A stretch of 64,000 nucleotides of DNA from Microvirga sp. VF16 (lineage in GTDB: Bacteria > Pseudomonadota > Alphaproteobacteria > Rhizobiales > Beijerinckiaceae). A program made the translations under genes and the position numbers. The stretch is taken from assembly GCF_016864375.1 (NCBI RefSeq), contig NZ_CP069357.1, positions 666,916 through 730,915 of the forward strand. The letters run 5' to 3'. The notes beneath the pieces were generated by a model. The model saw only the letters and a list, made by a program, of their open reading frames with translations. It made no database searches and was not told the DNA's origin. This document shows positions 42,198 through 50,179 of the stretch, piece by piece (the stretch's first letter is position 1; the number at the start of each line of letters is the position of its first letter).

Positions 42198-42752
42198 ATG
42201 GACGATGACAGCCTCGAAGACCAGATCAACCAGACCAGGGACAATCTCCCCATGCGGCTTTCTGAAATCTACGGTGACTGGTCCCATGGCTGGACTACTG
42301 GACCAAGCCTTCGGATGGCGACAGTGGAAAACACAACCGAGGACAAATCCAAGGAGGCGCGCGACCGCTCCGAGGCAAACGATCGCCAACGGAAGCAGTC
42401 TCGCTCTAACCACACCCTCGCGAACCAGGCGCGCAAGGTCGGAAAATCTTTGAAAGATGCAGCGCTCTCTGCAAATGACCCCGCCCGTGAGAATCTTAAC
42501 TCGGCTTCACAGGAACTGAACACGGAAGCTGCAGATATAGCTTTTGCAGGGACTGCTGGGTTCATTCGGGGCCTTAAGGCCGGGTACGCCTCACACAAAT
42601 CACAAAAGGGAAAGGACGGCGAGATTGTCTCCGCCGATCCCGCAGCGATCGAAGCCTTCCTCGCGAGCTTGCCGCCTCCACCAAAAGCCATAGCACCTCC
42701 CCTTAAGCAGCTTCCTGCTCCAGGCCGCTACTCCGGCGCCGAAAGGGATTGA
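42198..42752 (+). CDS. Unrecognised charged protein, 184 aa
   Basis: Preceded by AGGAGCG. Highly polar in the centre (DRSEANDRQRKQSRSNHTLA), one weakly hydrophobic stretch (ADIAFAGTAGFIRGLKAGYA) and a Pro-rich C-terminus. No domain recognised. The next gene starts only two bases downstream. Confidence 0.5.
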   Translation: MDDDSLEDQINQTRDNLPMRLSEIYGDWSHGWTTGPSLRMATVENTTEDKSKEARDRSEANDRQRKQSRSNHTLANQARKVGKSLKDAALSANDPARENLNSASQELNTEAADIAFAGTAGFIRGLKAGYASHKSQKGKDGEIVSADPAAIEAFLASLPPPPKAIAPPLKQLPAPGRYSGAERD

Positions 42753-42754
42753 TC

Positions 42755-43357
42755 ATGCTGGCGGATCGACAGACTGTTTCAGATGCTTCTCTTGGACTTA
42801 TCTCCCAGGGCGTAGGGTCGGCCACTGATTGGGCTGCCGACAAGATCTCCTCGAAGGTTGCCGCCCGCTTTGCTGCAAAAGCCGGCTCACGAATGATCCC
42901 AGGGATCGGGACCGCCCTCCTGGCCTACGATGCCGTTGATCTCGGGCTCTATGCGTTCACCGGAAAGTCGCTATCCGACCGCATTGGCGAGACCGCCGTC
43001 GGCCGAAGAATCGGGTCAGCGGTCTCCAGTGCCGGAACGAGCGTCTTCGGCGCAGCCGGTAAGCTCTTCGACAATATGGGCTTCACCTCAGCTGGTAGTT
43101 ATGTCCGCCAGGAGGCCTCCTCATACTTCTTTGGAGCGGAGGTTCCAAGCCCATCACCGGCCGGACGCGAGGAAGCCGTCTCTCAGGGCAAGACCCAGGT
43201 GAACGACCTCGAGAACCATCTTCCGTTCGGTACAAAACAAAATCCCCGGAGCGTCATCGATCAGGCTCTCAAAATGTTCGGATCGGCAGAGCGCATGGAC
43301 GACCTATCCATGCCTGCCCTCGGCAGAAGGAGAGGTCGAGATTTCGGTCTCGACTAG
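42755..43357 (+). CDS. Unrecognised Gly/Ala-rich protein, 200 aa
   Basis: The first 120 residues are rich in Gly, Ala and Ser (LGLISQGVGSATDWAAD, FAAKAGSRMIPGIGTALLA, GRRIGSAVSSAGTSVFGAAG), a make-up seen in membrane-inserting or translocated segments of secreted proteins. The remainder is polar. There is no signal peptide. It might be a T4SS substrate or a membrane-associated protein; neither can be shown from sequence alone. A TTG at 42749 is the other possible start. Confidence 0.5.
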   Translation: MLADRQTVSDASLGLISQGVGSATDWAADKISSKVAARFAAKAGSRMIPGIGTALLAYDAVDLGLYAFTGKSLSDRIGETAVGRRIGSAVSSAGTSVFGAAGKLFDNMGFTSAGSYVRQEASSYFFGAEVPSPSPAGREEAVSQGKTQVNDLENHLPFGTKQNPRSVIDQALKMFGSAERMDDLSMPALGRRRGRDFGLD

Positions 43358-43397
43358 GCGAGGACCAGGGGCACAAGTCACAGAGGATGTGCTCTCG

Positions 43398-44105
43398 ATG
43401 AACTATCTCTCTCCTCCCCAAGATGGCCGGTCCCAGCCGGCCATTTTCGTTGATAGGTCCACCTCCGTTTTCCTAGGTGAAAAACGGGCCAGGAAGGACA
43501 ACGGCGACGGACTCTTCTCGTTTACCGTCGCGGCGCGGCCGGCTGACATTCCCGATGACCTGAAGTTCGCCCCCGCACGCAGTAACTTTAGGCTCGCCGT
43601 CGCAGTGATCACTGATACTGGTCCGCTCATGGGCGCAACGAAAGCCCAGCGGCTGCCAATCAGTGATCTCGGAAACGGTTTGGTCTCCCTTGCGTTCGCA
43701 GTTCTTCCGAATTCTCTTGCCGACGAGATCCTCTATTCGAAAAGAGGAACGCAGATCAGGATATCGGCCCAGCCCGATCCGACCGACGACGTCGACCATA
43801 CTGGTTACGCGCCAGAACAGCGCCGGAAAACAATGCAGAGGATTGTTCTCCTCTGCAAAGAAGACGAGTTTCGCCACTGGCTCGGGAAACACCACGACCC
43901 GGCCGGCCTGATTGAGAAAGCCTCCGGCTCACCAGACCTTTCGGAACAGGCCGCAGCGGAAGCCATCCTAAGGAGAATAGGCGCTCATAGCCGAGCCGAA
44001 ATCCTGAGGAACGCTATCGTTTGCGAGCGGGCCGAATTGTTAATTCACCTTTGGAGGGAAACCCGCTTTGATCCTATCCCGATTTCCTTTGGCATAGCAG
44101 CCTAA
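43398..44105 (+). CDS. Unrecognised protein, 235 aa
   Basis: Starts at ATG 43398; AGAGGA lies 17 bases ahead. The N-terminal half appears beta-rich (PAIFVDRSTSVFLGEK, LFSFTVAARPADIPDD), the C-terminal half helical (LSEQAAAEAILRRIGAHSRA). No signal peptide or membrane segment. No family recognised. Confidence 0.5.
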   Translation: MNYLSPPQDGRSQPAIFVDRSTSVFLGEKRARKDNGDGLFSFTVAARPADIPDDLKFAPARSNFRLAVAVITDTGPLMGATKAQRLPISDLGNGLVSLAFAVLPNSLADEILYSKRGTQIRISAQPDPTDDVDHTGYAPEQRRKTMQRIVLLCKEDEFRHWLGKHHDPAGLIEKASGSPDLSEQAAAEAILRRIGAHSRAEILRNAIVCERAELLIHLWRETRFDPIPISFGIAA

Positions 44106-44182
44106 TACAGTCTGCAAACGCTTGAATTGTTCGTCGTAAAAGTTCATTTTTGACATCAACAATTTATGATTTGAGTTTGTTG

Positions 44183-44650
44183 ATGGCCGACGACGTCCTC
44201 CTGAAAAAGTTAATCTCCGGCGCGTCCGAAAAGGTGCTCGAACTTGTGCAGAATAAGCACGACCTTCAGCATACGATGTTGATGCTCGATCCTCAGGACA
44301 TGATCCGTACGATCAGCGTCGCATCTGACCTCGTCGAGGAAATCAGCTCTAGTTGTGACGACGAGGAAACCGTTAACGAGTACCTGCGCGATAGCTATGC
44401 ATCGATATTGCGGGTTCACAAAGCGACCTCGTATGCGATTGTGACACCGGCCTATTTCGAAGATCCAAAGACCGGAGCCAGTCAACTGGTTGTTGTCCTG
44501 GGCGCTTACACCGGTCACAGCAGCCTAACCGGATACTTTCCCATTCGCACGGAAGCGGGAAATCCGAAGGTGGAGCCTTTCGTCACCGACCAGGCTGTCG
44601 AAAAGGCGTTCAACTTCAAAGGTCTCCTTTCTCCCATCACAGTCCACTGA
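44183..44650 (+). CDS. Unrecognised protein, 155 aa
   Basis: ATG 44183 (MADDVLLKKL) is chosen; a TTG at 44150 would add 11 residues. The first half is helical (ISGASEKVLELVQNKHDL), the second beta-rich (TSYAIVTPAYFEDPKTG, QLVVVLGAYTGHSSLTGYF). No domain recognised. Upstream AT-content is higher than in the gene, suggesting a promoter in 44105-44183. Confidence 0.5.
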   Translation: MADDVLLKKLISGASEKVLELVQNKHDLQHTMLMLDPQDMIRTISVASDLVEEISSSCDDEETVNEYLRDSYASILRVHKATSYAIVTPAYFEDPKTGASQLVVVLGAYTGHSSLTGYFPIRTEAGNPKVEPFVTDQAVEKAFNFKGLLSPITVH

Positions 44651-44686
44651 ATTGACCATGGCCCGCGGCCAGCCAAATCGAGTGGC

Positions 44687-44699
44687 AAACCCCCAAAAG
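44687..44699 (+). promoter_or_regulatory. CCCCAAAA element upstream of the uracil-DNA glycosylase gene
   Basis: AAACCCCCAAAAG, one C longer than the consensus, is 70 bases before the ATG at 44770. It falls inside a 31-codon open frame from ATG 44658 to TGA 44753, which could be a leader ORF but is too short to judge. Confidence 0.4.
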
Positions 44700-44769
44700 A
44701 ACCTCTTCAGATCATCGGAAACCGGATCGGAACTACGATCCAGGATCTGGTGACAGGATTCGAGAAACC

Positions 44770-45381
44770 ATGCGCAATTCTCTCCCGCCCGGAACGCAAG
44801 CGGGTCCCATCGGACCCCAGCTGCCAGTATCATCGTGGAACGGTCTCGCGATCATCGGTGAGGCACCGGGGCGACAGGAAATTATCAATGGCGTCCCGTT
44901 CACAGGACCTGCCGGGGAATTGCTGAACAAGTTGCTCGAGCGCGTTGGGATCAGGAGGGACGAAACGCTCATCACGAACTGCTTCGCCCATCAACCAGCC
45001 TGGAGCGCCAATCAGGATGGCAAACGCCGTAACAACGACATCCTGAATTTCTTCACGCTGGATCAGACGATCGCGAATCCCAATCTCCCAGCCTATCGCG
45101 GCCGCTATCTCCTCGAAGATCTCGCGGGCGACCTTCGCGCAACGTGGCGGCTGCTTCGTGACAAAAAGCCGAAGGCTATCCTGGCCATGGGATCGACGGC
45201 GCTCTGGGGCATGGCTCAGTTGGAGGGTTTGACCGAGAACCGCGGCCAGACGTTAAGCACCCGGGCCTGCGATGCCCCGCTGATCCCAACCTATCATCCG
45301 GCTTTCGTTCTACATCGTAAGGACGACACCCTCGCCGACCGGATCGAAGAGGATATGAGGAAGGTACTTCCTCTCCTCTGA
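44770..45381 (+). CDS. Uracil-DNA glycosylase superfamily protein (family 4-like)
   Basis: A 203-residue protein with motif A GLAIIGEAPGRQEIINGVPF (GEAPG near residue 33) followed by TGPAGELLNKLLERVGI, TLITNCFAHQP, AILAMGSTALWGM and motif B TYHPAFVLHR near 175. This matches the UDG family 4/5 pattern. The four Cys of the iron-sulfur cluster of true family 4 enzymes are not all visible, so it is a variant. It would remove uracil from DNA, for instance after deamination of the transferred single strand, or protect against cytidine-deaminase defence. Confidence 0.78.
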   Translation: MRNSLPPGTQAGPIGPQLPVSSWNGLAIIGEAPGRQEIINGVPFTGPAGELLNKLLERVGIRRDETLITNCFAHQPAWSANQDGKRRNNDILNFFTLDQTIANPNLPAYRGRYLLEDLAGDLRATWRLLRDKKPKAILAMGSTALWGMAQLEGLTENRGQTLSTRACDAPLIPTYHPAFVLHRKDDTLADRIEEDMRKVLPLL

Positions 45382-45403
45382 CGTAAGCAGAAGATCCAAA
45401 TCT

Positions 45404-45415
45404 AAAAACCCCAAG
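45404..45415 (+). promoter_or_regulatory. CCCCAA element upstream of the DNA methyltransferase gene
   Basis: AAAAACCCCAAG lies 38 bases before the ATG at 45454, between the glycosylase stop codon and the methyltransferase. Confidence 0.4.
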
Positions 45416-45453
45416 AAAAATCGGCTGTCGCCTTAACCCGTTGAGGATTCTCA

Positions 45454-47856
45454 ATGTTCGGGAACAATCCTGCTTATTCTCGCTTTGCTGCAAACGCTGC
45501 TGCTCTGGAGGCCATCAGCGCCTCATCAATCAATTGTCTTGACAATTCCACCGGAACACCTTCCAATGACGATGGCGCTGCCGTAGACGATCGTCCGGCT
45601 TTCCGCATCTACGAAAACCGCAAGCATCACCAGCAAGCACTCGACACCCTAGTCGGAGGGCTGATTATCGACTCCTTCGCGGGTGGCGGCGGAGCGAGCA
45701 CCGGCATTGCAATGGCGCTGGGACGTCAGCCTGATATCGCGATCAACCACGATGGTGAGGCCTTGTCGATGCACGAAGCTAATCACCCTTCGACCGTGCA
45801 CGTTCGTCATGACATTTGGCGTGTAGATCCGCGCAAGTACACGAACGGTCAGCCTATTGGCCTCGCGTGGTACTCGCCCGATTGTAAGTCACATTCAAAG
45901 GCGGCTGGAGGAAAGCCTAAGTCGAAGAATATCCGCGACCTAGCATGGGTTGTGATCCGTTGGGCGAAGGTCGTTCGACCGAAGGTTATTCTTCTTGAGA
46001 ACGTCGAAGAATTCGCGGACTGGGGCCCGCTGACACCTGATGGAATGCCGTGCCCGAAGCGCAAGGGACAAACCTTCGCCGAATGGGTTTCGAAGCTCGA
46101 GCGCCTCGGCTACCGCGTGGAGAAGAAAGAGCTCCGCGCCTGTGACTATGGCGATCCGACCATCCGCAAGCGCCTCTTCATGGTCGCCCGTTGCGATGGC
46201 AAACCGATCGTTTGGCCGGAGCCCACCCATGGCGACCCCAACAGCGCGGACGTCCAGTCGGGCAAACTTCTCCCATGGCGTACTGCCGCTGAGATTATCG
46301 ATTGGGATCGTCCCTGCCCGTCGATCTTCATGTCGAAAGTCGAGGCCCTGCAGTTCAAGGAGCAGACTGGCATCCAGACGAAGCGTCCGCTTGAGCGTGC
46401 GACCCTCGCTCGCATCGCTAAAGGGGTTAAGCGGTACGTGATCGATGCCGAGCGTCCGTTCCTAGTTTCTCTGACTCACCAAGGCGGCGATCGCTCTGAG
46501 AGCGTCGACGATCCGATGCGGACCATCACGGCAGCGAACCGCGGCGAGAAGGCGCTGGTACAGCCCTTCATGACCAAGTTCCGCAACGGCGCTGTCGGCT
46601 CGGCTGCAAATGATCCGCTGCCGACGGTCACGGCCAACAGCTTCGAGAAGCGGCCTGGTTGCGGCGTTCCAATGGGCCTCGTCGCTCCGGTGATGACCTA
46701 TGCCCAGCAGGGCGGTCTCAATCGTTCGCCGGAAAAGCCTCTCCACACCGTGACCGCAAGTCGAAAAGACCAGAATGCGGTCATCGCTCCTTACCTGGTT
46801 CCTCGCTATGGCGAGCGCGCCGGACAAGAGCCCCGCACATACCCGATTGACCGTCCCGCGCCGACAATCGTTCCTGACGCCAACGGTGGATCCTTGGCGG
46901 CCGTCTCTCTGGTCCGCCACTTCGGCGCGTCTGTCGGTTCCGCCGCAGATGAGCCGGTTGGTACCGCCACTGCCGGCGGCGGCGGGAAAACGGGTCTCGT
47001 TGCCACGTTCCTTTCGCAGAACAACACCGGCATGATCGGCCACTCGCCCGAGGAACCACTCTCCACAATCGTCGGTAAGGGGTGCACCCAGAGCGTCGTT
47101 GCTGCTCACCTGACTAAGTTCCAGGAGAACAGCATCGGCCAGCTGCCGGACGAGCCGATCCATACGGTGATGGCCGGCGCTCCACGCCACGGTGTCGTCG
47201 AGACCAAGATGGTGGCCCCTCATGTGATCAACATGAAGGGTTCCGACATGCGCTCCTCGGCAGCCAATGATCCAATGCCAACCGCGACGGCCCAAGGGAA
47301 CCACATCGGGACGGTCGGTGCGTCGCTGGTCGCCTACTATGGGTCAGACCAAGACACCCCGGTCACGGAACCTGTCCATACGATCACGACCCGCGATCGC
47401 TTTGGCCTCGCCGATGTAAAGGGCGGTATCCCACCGCTTTCTCCCGAACTCATGGAAAAGGCTCGCAAGGTCGCTGACTTCCTTCGGGAGTTCGGCTGCT
47501 GGGACGATCGCGAGGTGGTCACCGTCGGGGGAACTCACATTGTCGTCGATATCAGATTGCGCATGCTCACCCCGCGGGAATTGGCCCGCGGCCAGGGCTT
47601 CCCGGATGATTACATCCTCGAGGCCCTGCATGATGGTAAGGCCCTGACTCGTACGTCGCAGACGCGCATGATCGGCAACTCGGTGTGCCCTGGCGTTGCA
47701 AAGGCATTGGTCCACGCCAACATCGTAGTTGCGTCGATGGTCAAGGAGCCGCCGCCGGTCTATCGCGCCTGGGGCGCTGACCTCAAGGCTCGCCTTCTCG
47801 CCCGTCAGCAGCAGGCCAGCATCCAGCAGATGTCGTTGTTCGGTGAGGCGGCATAA
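45454..47856 (+). CDS. Large C5-type DNA cytosine methyltransferase with repeated recognition region
   Basis: An 800-residue enzyme, about twice the usual length. Motif I DSFAGGGGASTGIAMAL starts near residue 73; motif IV is SPDCKSHSKAAGG with the catalytic Cys near 144 (PDC rather than PC); motif VI is VILLENVEEF near 178; motif VIII-like YGDPTIRKRLFMVA follows. Residues about 350-650 contain nine repeats around a D/E-P-x-x-T-[IV]-x-A core (VDDPMRTITA, ANDPLPTVTA, PEKPLHTVTA, ADEPVGTATA, PEEPLSTIVG, PDEPIHTVMA, ANDPMPTATA, VTEPVHTITT). Motifs IX-X are at the end (RMLTPRELARGQGFPDDY, IGNSVCP). No restriction enzyme is adjacent, so it likely protects the plasmid against restriction. Confidence 0.9.
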   Translation: MFGNNPAYSRFAANAAALEAISASSINCLDNSTGTPSNDDGAAVDDRPAFRIYENRKHHQQALDTLVGGLIIDSFAGGGGASTGIAMALGRQPDIAINHDGEALSMHEANHPSTVHVRHDIWRVDPRKYTNGQPIGLAWYSPDCKSHSKAAGGKPKSKNIRDLAWVVIRWAKVVRPKVILLENVEEFADWGPLTPDGMPCPKRKGQTFAEWVSKLERLGYRVEKKELRACDYGDPTIRKRLFMVARCDGKPIVWPEPTHGDPNSADVQSGKLLPWRTAAEIIDWDRPCPSIFMSKVEALQFKEQTGIQTKRPLERATLARIAKGVKRYVIDAERPFLVSLTHQGGDRSESVDDPMRTITAANRGEKALVQPFMTKFRNGAVGSAANDPLPTVTANSFEKRPGCGVPMGLVAPVMTYAQQGGLNRSPEKPLHTVTASRKDQNAVIAPYLVPRYGERAGQEPRTYPIDRPAPTIVPDANGGSLAAVSLVRHFGASVGSAADEPVGTATAGGGGKTGLVATFLSQNNTGMIGHSPEEPLSTIVGKGCTQSVVAAHLTKFQENSIGQLPDEPIHTVMAGAPRHGVVETKMVAPHVINMKGSDMRSSAANDPMPTATAQGNHIGTVGASLVAYYGSDQDTPVTEPVHTITTRDRFGLADVKGGIPPLSPELMEKARKVADFLREFGCWDDREVVTVGGTHIVVDIRLRMLTPRELARGQGFPDDYILEALHDGKALTRTSQTRMIGNSVCPGVAKALVHANIVVASMVKEPPPVYRAWGADLKARLLARQQQASIQQMSLFGEAA

Positions 47857-47946
47857 GCCGCCTCATCCCACCCATCTCAACACACTTTCATGATCGGGCC
47901 TGCAGGTAACCCTGGGGGCCTTCCTTGTTCGAGCACAATTTCCCTC

Positions 47947-47957
47947 AAACCCCAAAG
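47947..47957 (+). promoter_or_regulatory. CCCCAAA element before the 47973 gene
   Basis: AAACCCCAAAG ends 15 bases before the GTG start; AAAGGA lies between, so here the element is next to a normal ribosome binding site. Confidence 0.5.
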
Positions 47958-47972
47958 TTCAAAGGATCAGGT

Positions 47973-48503
47973 GTGAGCAACCCTGTCATTGAGATCCCCG
48001 AGGACCTCCGCGATAAACTCCTTCTCGTGCTGAACGATCATCCAAAAGAGGAAGTTCAGCTGTTCCTCGACAAGCTCCGCAAGGACAGCCTGAGGGATTT
48101 CAAAGGTCTCTTGGTCGGACTATCCAATCTCCCCGGCCTGTCTGCCGTAAATCGAGCCCTACAGGCTTCCTGGTGGTTTATTGAGAACGTCCCTGAGAAC
48201 GATTGGCGCCGTAACGAGATTTACTTCGAGCTCCGCAACCTCGTTCGCCAGGTGCCCGCCCAGAAACAACAGGCGACAGAGAGAAAGCCCAATAGCTTTA
48301 TTCGCTTTGAGTGCGGCCGTGAGGATCGGTTCAGCGAGAACCATGGTCCGTTCGAGTTCGTCCAGGCCACCTACGGCACCATTCGGGTCGACCCTGACGG
48401 TGACCGGGAGATCGCACACTTCAAAGACGGGCTCTGGCACACGGAAGACGGCCAGGCCTGGACCGATTTCGTGATGTTCTCAGAGGCCAGCTCCGATGAC
48501 TGA
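47973..48503 (+). CDS. Unrecognised protein, 176 aa
   Basis: GTG 47973 (VSNPVIEIPEDLRDKL) follows AAAGGA by seven bases and is preferred over a TTG at 47925 lying before the leader element. Helical N-terminal half (HPKEEVQLFLDKLRKDSL), beta-rich C-terminal half (FIRFECGREDRF, TYGTIRVDPDGDREIAHF). No family recognised. It overlaps the next gene by eight bases, the first of three overlapping small genes. Confidence 0.55.
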   Translation: MSNPVIEIPEDLRDKLLLVLNDHPKEEVQLFLDKLRKDSLRDFKGLLVGLSNLPGLSAVNRALQASWWFIENVPENDWRRNEIYFELRNLVRQVPAQKQQATERKPNSFIRFECGREDRFSENHGPFEFVQATYGTIRVDPDGDREIAHFKDGLWHTEDGQAWTDFVMFSEASSDD

Positions 48504-48714
48504 GACTCGCACAAGGTTTCAAGAAGGGATGCGCGTCCGCTGCACCGCCCTCTTCGCTGGTATTCCCAAGGACACCCTTGGAACCGTCGGGAAGGTCGCT
48601 ACCGGCCGAGGCCCTTCGGTCTACTGCGACCCAGGGAAGAACATGGTCTTCGTAAACTGGGACAACGGCCAGCAGAAGGGTGTCTTCCGGCGCGAACTAG
48701 AGAGGGTCCAATGA
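48496..48714 (+). CDS. Small SH3/KOW-like protein, 72 aa
   Basis: Starts inside the previous gene and ends in an ATGA overlap with the next. The sequence GMRVRCTALFAGIPKDTLG, then GTVGKVATG and KNMVFVNWDNGQQKGVF reads as a small beta barrel of the type found in KOW or SH3-like proteins. Function unknown. Confidence 0.5.
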   Translation: MTETRTRFQEGMRVRCTALFAGIPKDTLGTVGKVATGRGPSVYCDPGKNMVFVNWDNGQQKGVFRRELERVQ

Positions 48715-49019
48715 GCGATGATCCGCTTTTCCCGGAAGCTGAAGCGAAGCAAAGGGCACTCGCCGATTATATGGCTGTCCTCGGAACGGTAATCCATCCG
48801 GAATGGATCGTCGCCTACAAGGACGACAACTCCCACGACATCAAGACAGATGGGAAAGTTGCAGCTCGGGTGAAGGCAACCGTCGAATCCGACGTCACAC
48901 GGGTGTGCGACACCCATGTCGATCCCTACTGGGACCTCGAGATCGTCGAAGACCCTGAGAACCTGCTCGCCGGCTTCACCAGTCCTTGGACCTGGGGCAA
49001 TTCTTACCGGATCCAGTAG
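48711..49019 (+). CDS. Unrecognised acidic protein, 102 aa
   Basis: ATG overlaps the previous stop (ATGA), so translation is coupled. The protein is acidic (MSDDPLFPEAEAKQ, WDLEIVEDPENLL). No domain recognised. Confidence 0.5.
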   Translation: MSDDPLFPEAEAKQRALADYMAVLGTVIHPEWIVAYKDDNSHDIKTDGKVAARVKATVESDVTRVCDTHVDPYWDLEIVEDPENLLAGFTSPWTWGNSYRIQ

Positions 49020-49058
49020 GTTCTAGCCGCTCCTCACATCGAATTCAGGATATCTCCG

Positions 49059-49193
49059 ATGGAATACACAGTCAGTCGCTACAAGAGCGAATGGGCGATC
49101 TTCGCCAGCACCTCCCGATGCTATGTCCTGTACGGATCAAAGCGGAGGATGAACGAGCGCGCAAAGGAGCTCAATGATACAGACCGGCGTTAA
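49059..49193 (+). CDS. Small protein, 44 aa
   Basis: Reads MEYTVSRYKSEWAIFASTSR, then CYVLYGSKRRMNERAKELN, with CAGGA 10 bases ahead of the ATG and a terminator 43 bases after the stop. The alternating strand-then-helix layout and lack of rare codons suggest a real gene, closing the run of small genes from 47973. Confidence 0.45.
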   Translation: MEYTVSRYKSEWAIFASTSRCYVLYGSKRRMNERAKELNDTDRR

Positions 49194-49235
49194 CCAGTCC
49201 ATTTCCGGAAGCGACCTCCCCCATCTGGACCGTCG

Positions 49236-49265
49236 CCCGCCTCTCCCTGAGAGGCGGGTTTTTTG
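49236..49265 (+). terminator. intrinsic terminator after the small-gene run
   Basis: CCCGCCTCTC and GAGAGGCGGG form a perfect ten-base stem with a three-base loop, followed by TTTTTT. Confidence 0.85.
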
Positions 49266-49305
49266 TTGTGCAGGTCAAATCACCCAAGGGAGAGAACCAC
49301 ACACG

Positions 49306-49319
49306 AAAATCCCCAAAAG
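49306..49319 (+). promoter_or_regulatory. CCCCAAAA element before the 49331 gene
   Basis: AAAATCCCCAAAAG ends 11 bases before the ATG and is followed directly by CAGGAG, so element and ribosome binding site lie side by side. Confidence 0.55.
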
Positions 49320-49330
49320 CAGGAGCCGCC

Positions 49331-50149
49331 ATGAGTGAGCGCGAGATCGAACTGTCCACCGATCCGGAATCTGGCCAGACCCTCCGTATTGTCGAAGTCG
49401 GTGGAAGCTACCCAGGTTTCCGCGTTCAAAGCCTGGAAGAAGGCATCCTCCAGAGCCGTCCGTACTGGTGGCAGCTTGCCTTCAAAGACACTCTGGCAGA
49501 GGCTCAGGAGGAAGTGCGGCTCATCCACCTCGCTACCGTGGAACTGAAGTCCCTGACCCGCGAACACATTTCATTCGGGACAAATCGTCCTCACACCCCG
49601 GACGGCGCGGCCGACTACGCCTACAAGTACGCTGAGGGTGTCGTAAAGTTGAACACACCAGGGCACGGCTACTTCTTCCTCGACGAGGAGCGGAACCAAA
49701 CGATCCATGAGGCCTGGCGCAACTCTGCAGGCTTCTACGAGGAGGATCAGTGCTGGGCGATCGTTGCCCACCATTTCCCCAATCTCTTCACGACACGCGA
49801 TCGGCGGGCCGCCCAGTGGACCCTGGTCAATTGCATGCCGCACGAATACATGGCCGTGACGGGCGAAAAGCTAGCGCTCTCCGACAGCCTGCGTTTGCAA
49901 GAAGAGGCCTTCGTCGAGGCCACGAAAGACAAGTGGGTCTCAATCGCCGCCCAGACTGCTGCCGACGGAATGCTGAAGATCACGGCAGCACTCGGCGGCA
50001 ACCGCCACTTCCGTCCCGGGCCGCGCAAGGAGCGCGTATTCCTCGTCTCGGCCGCAGAATACGAACGGCGCCCGAAATTCGGCCTCATTATAGACCCTGA
50101 CAAGCATCGGGAAATCCTGCCCGAGCGGCCTGCCCTCGCAACTGCCTGA
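49331..50149 (+). CDS. DUF7007-like protein, 272 aa
   Basis: ATG 49331 has AGGAG six bases ahead. Residues about 90-185 (YAEGVVKLNTPGHGYFFLDE, EAWRNSAGFYEEDQCWAIVA) have the GHG...ERN...WYEED-W pattern I associate with the DUF7007 domain found on alphaproteobacterial plasmids; the assignment is from memory. The N-terminal 80 residues are strand-rich. The function of the domain is unknown. It precedes the PP-loop protein gene by 30 bases. Confidence 0.5.
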   Translation: MSEREIELSTDPESGQTLRIVEVGGSYPGFRVQSLEEGILQSRPYWWQLAFKDTLAEAQEEVRLIHLATVELKSLTREHISFGTNRPHTPDGAADYAYKYAEGVVKLNTPGHGYFFLDEERNQTIHEAWRNSAGFYEEDQCWAIVAHHFPNLFTTRDRRAAQWTLVNCMPHEYMAVTGEKLALSDSLRLQEEAFVEATKDKWVSIAAQTAADGMLKITAALGGNRHFRPGPRKERVFLVSAAEYERRPKFGLIIDPDKHREILPERPALATA

Positions 50150-50179
50150 AGCTCCTCACTTCCCATGGTGGACTTTCCT

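Noticed and set aside
44658..44753. 31-codon frame carrying the CCCCAAAA element
   Set aside because: Too short, no ribosome binding site and no similarity; kept only as a note with the element.
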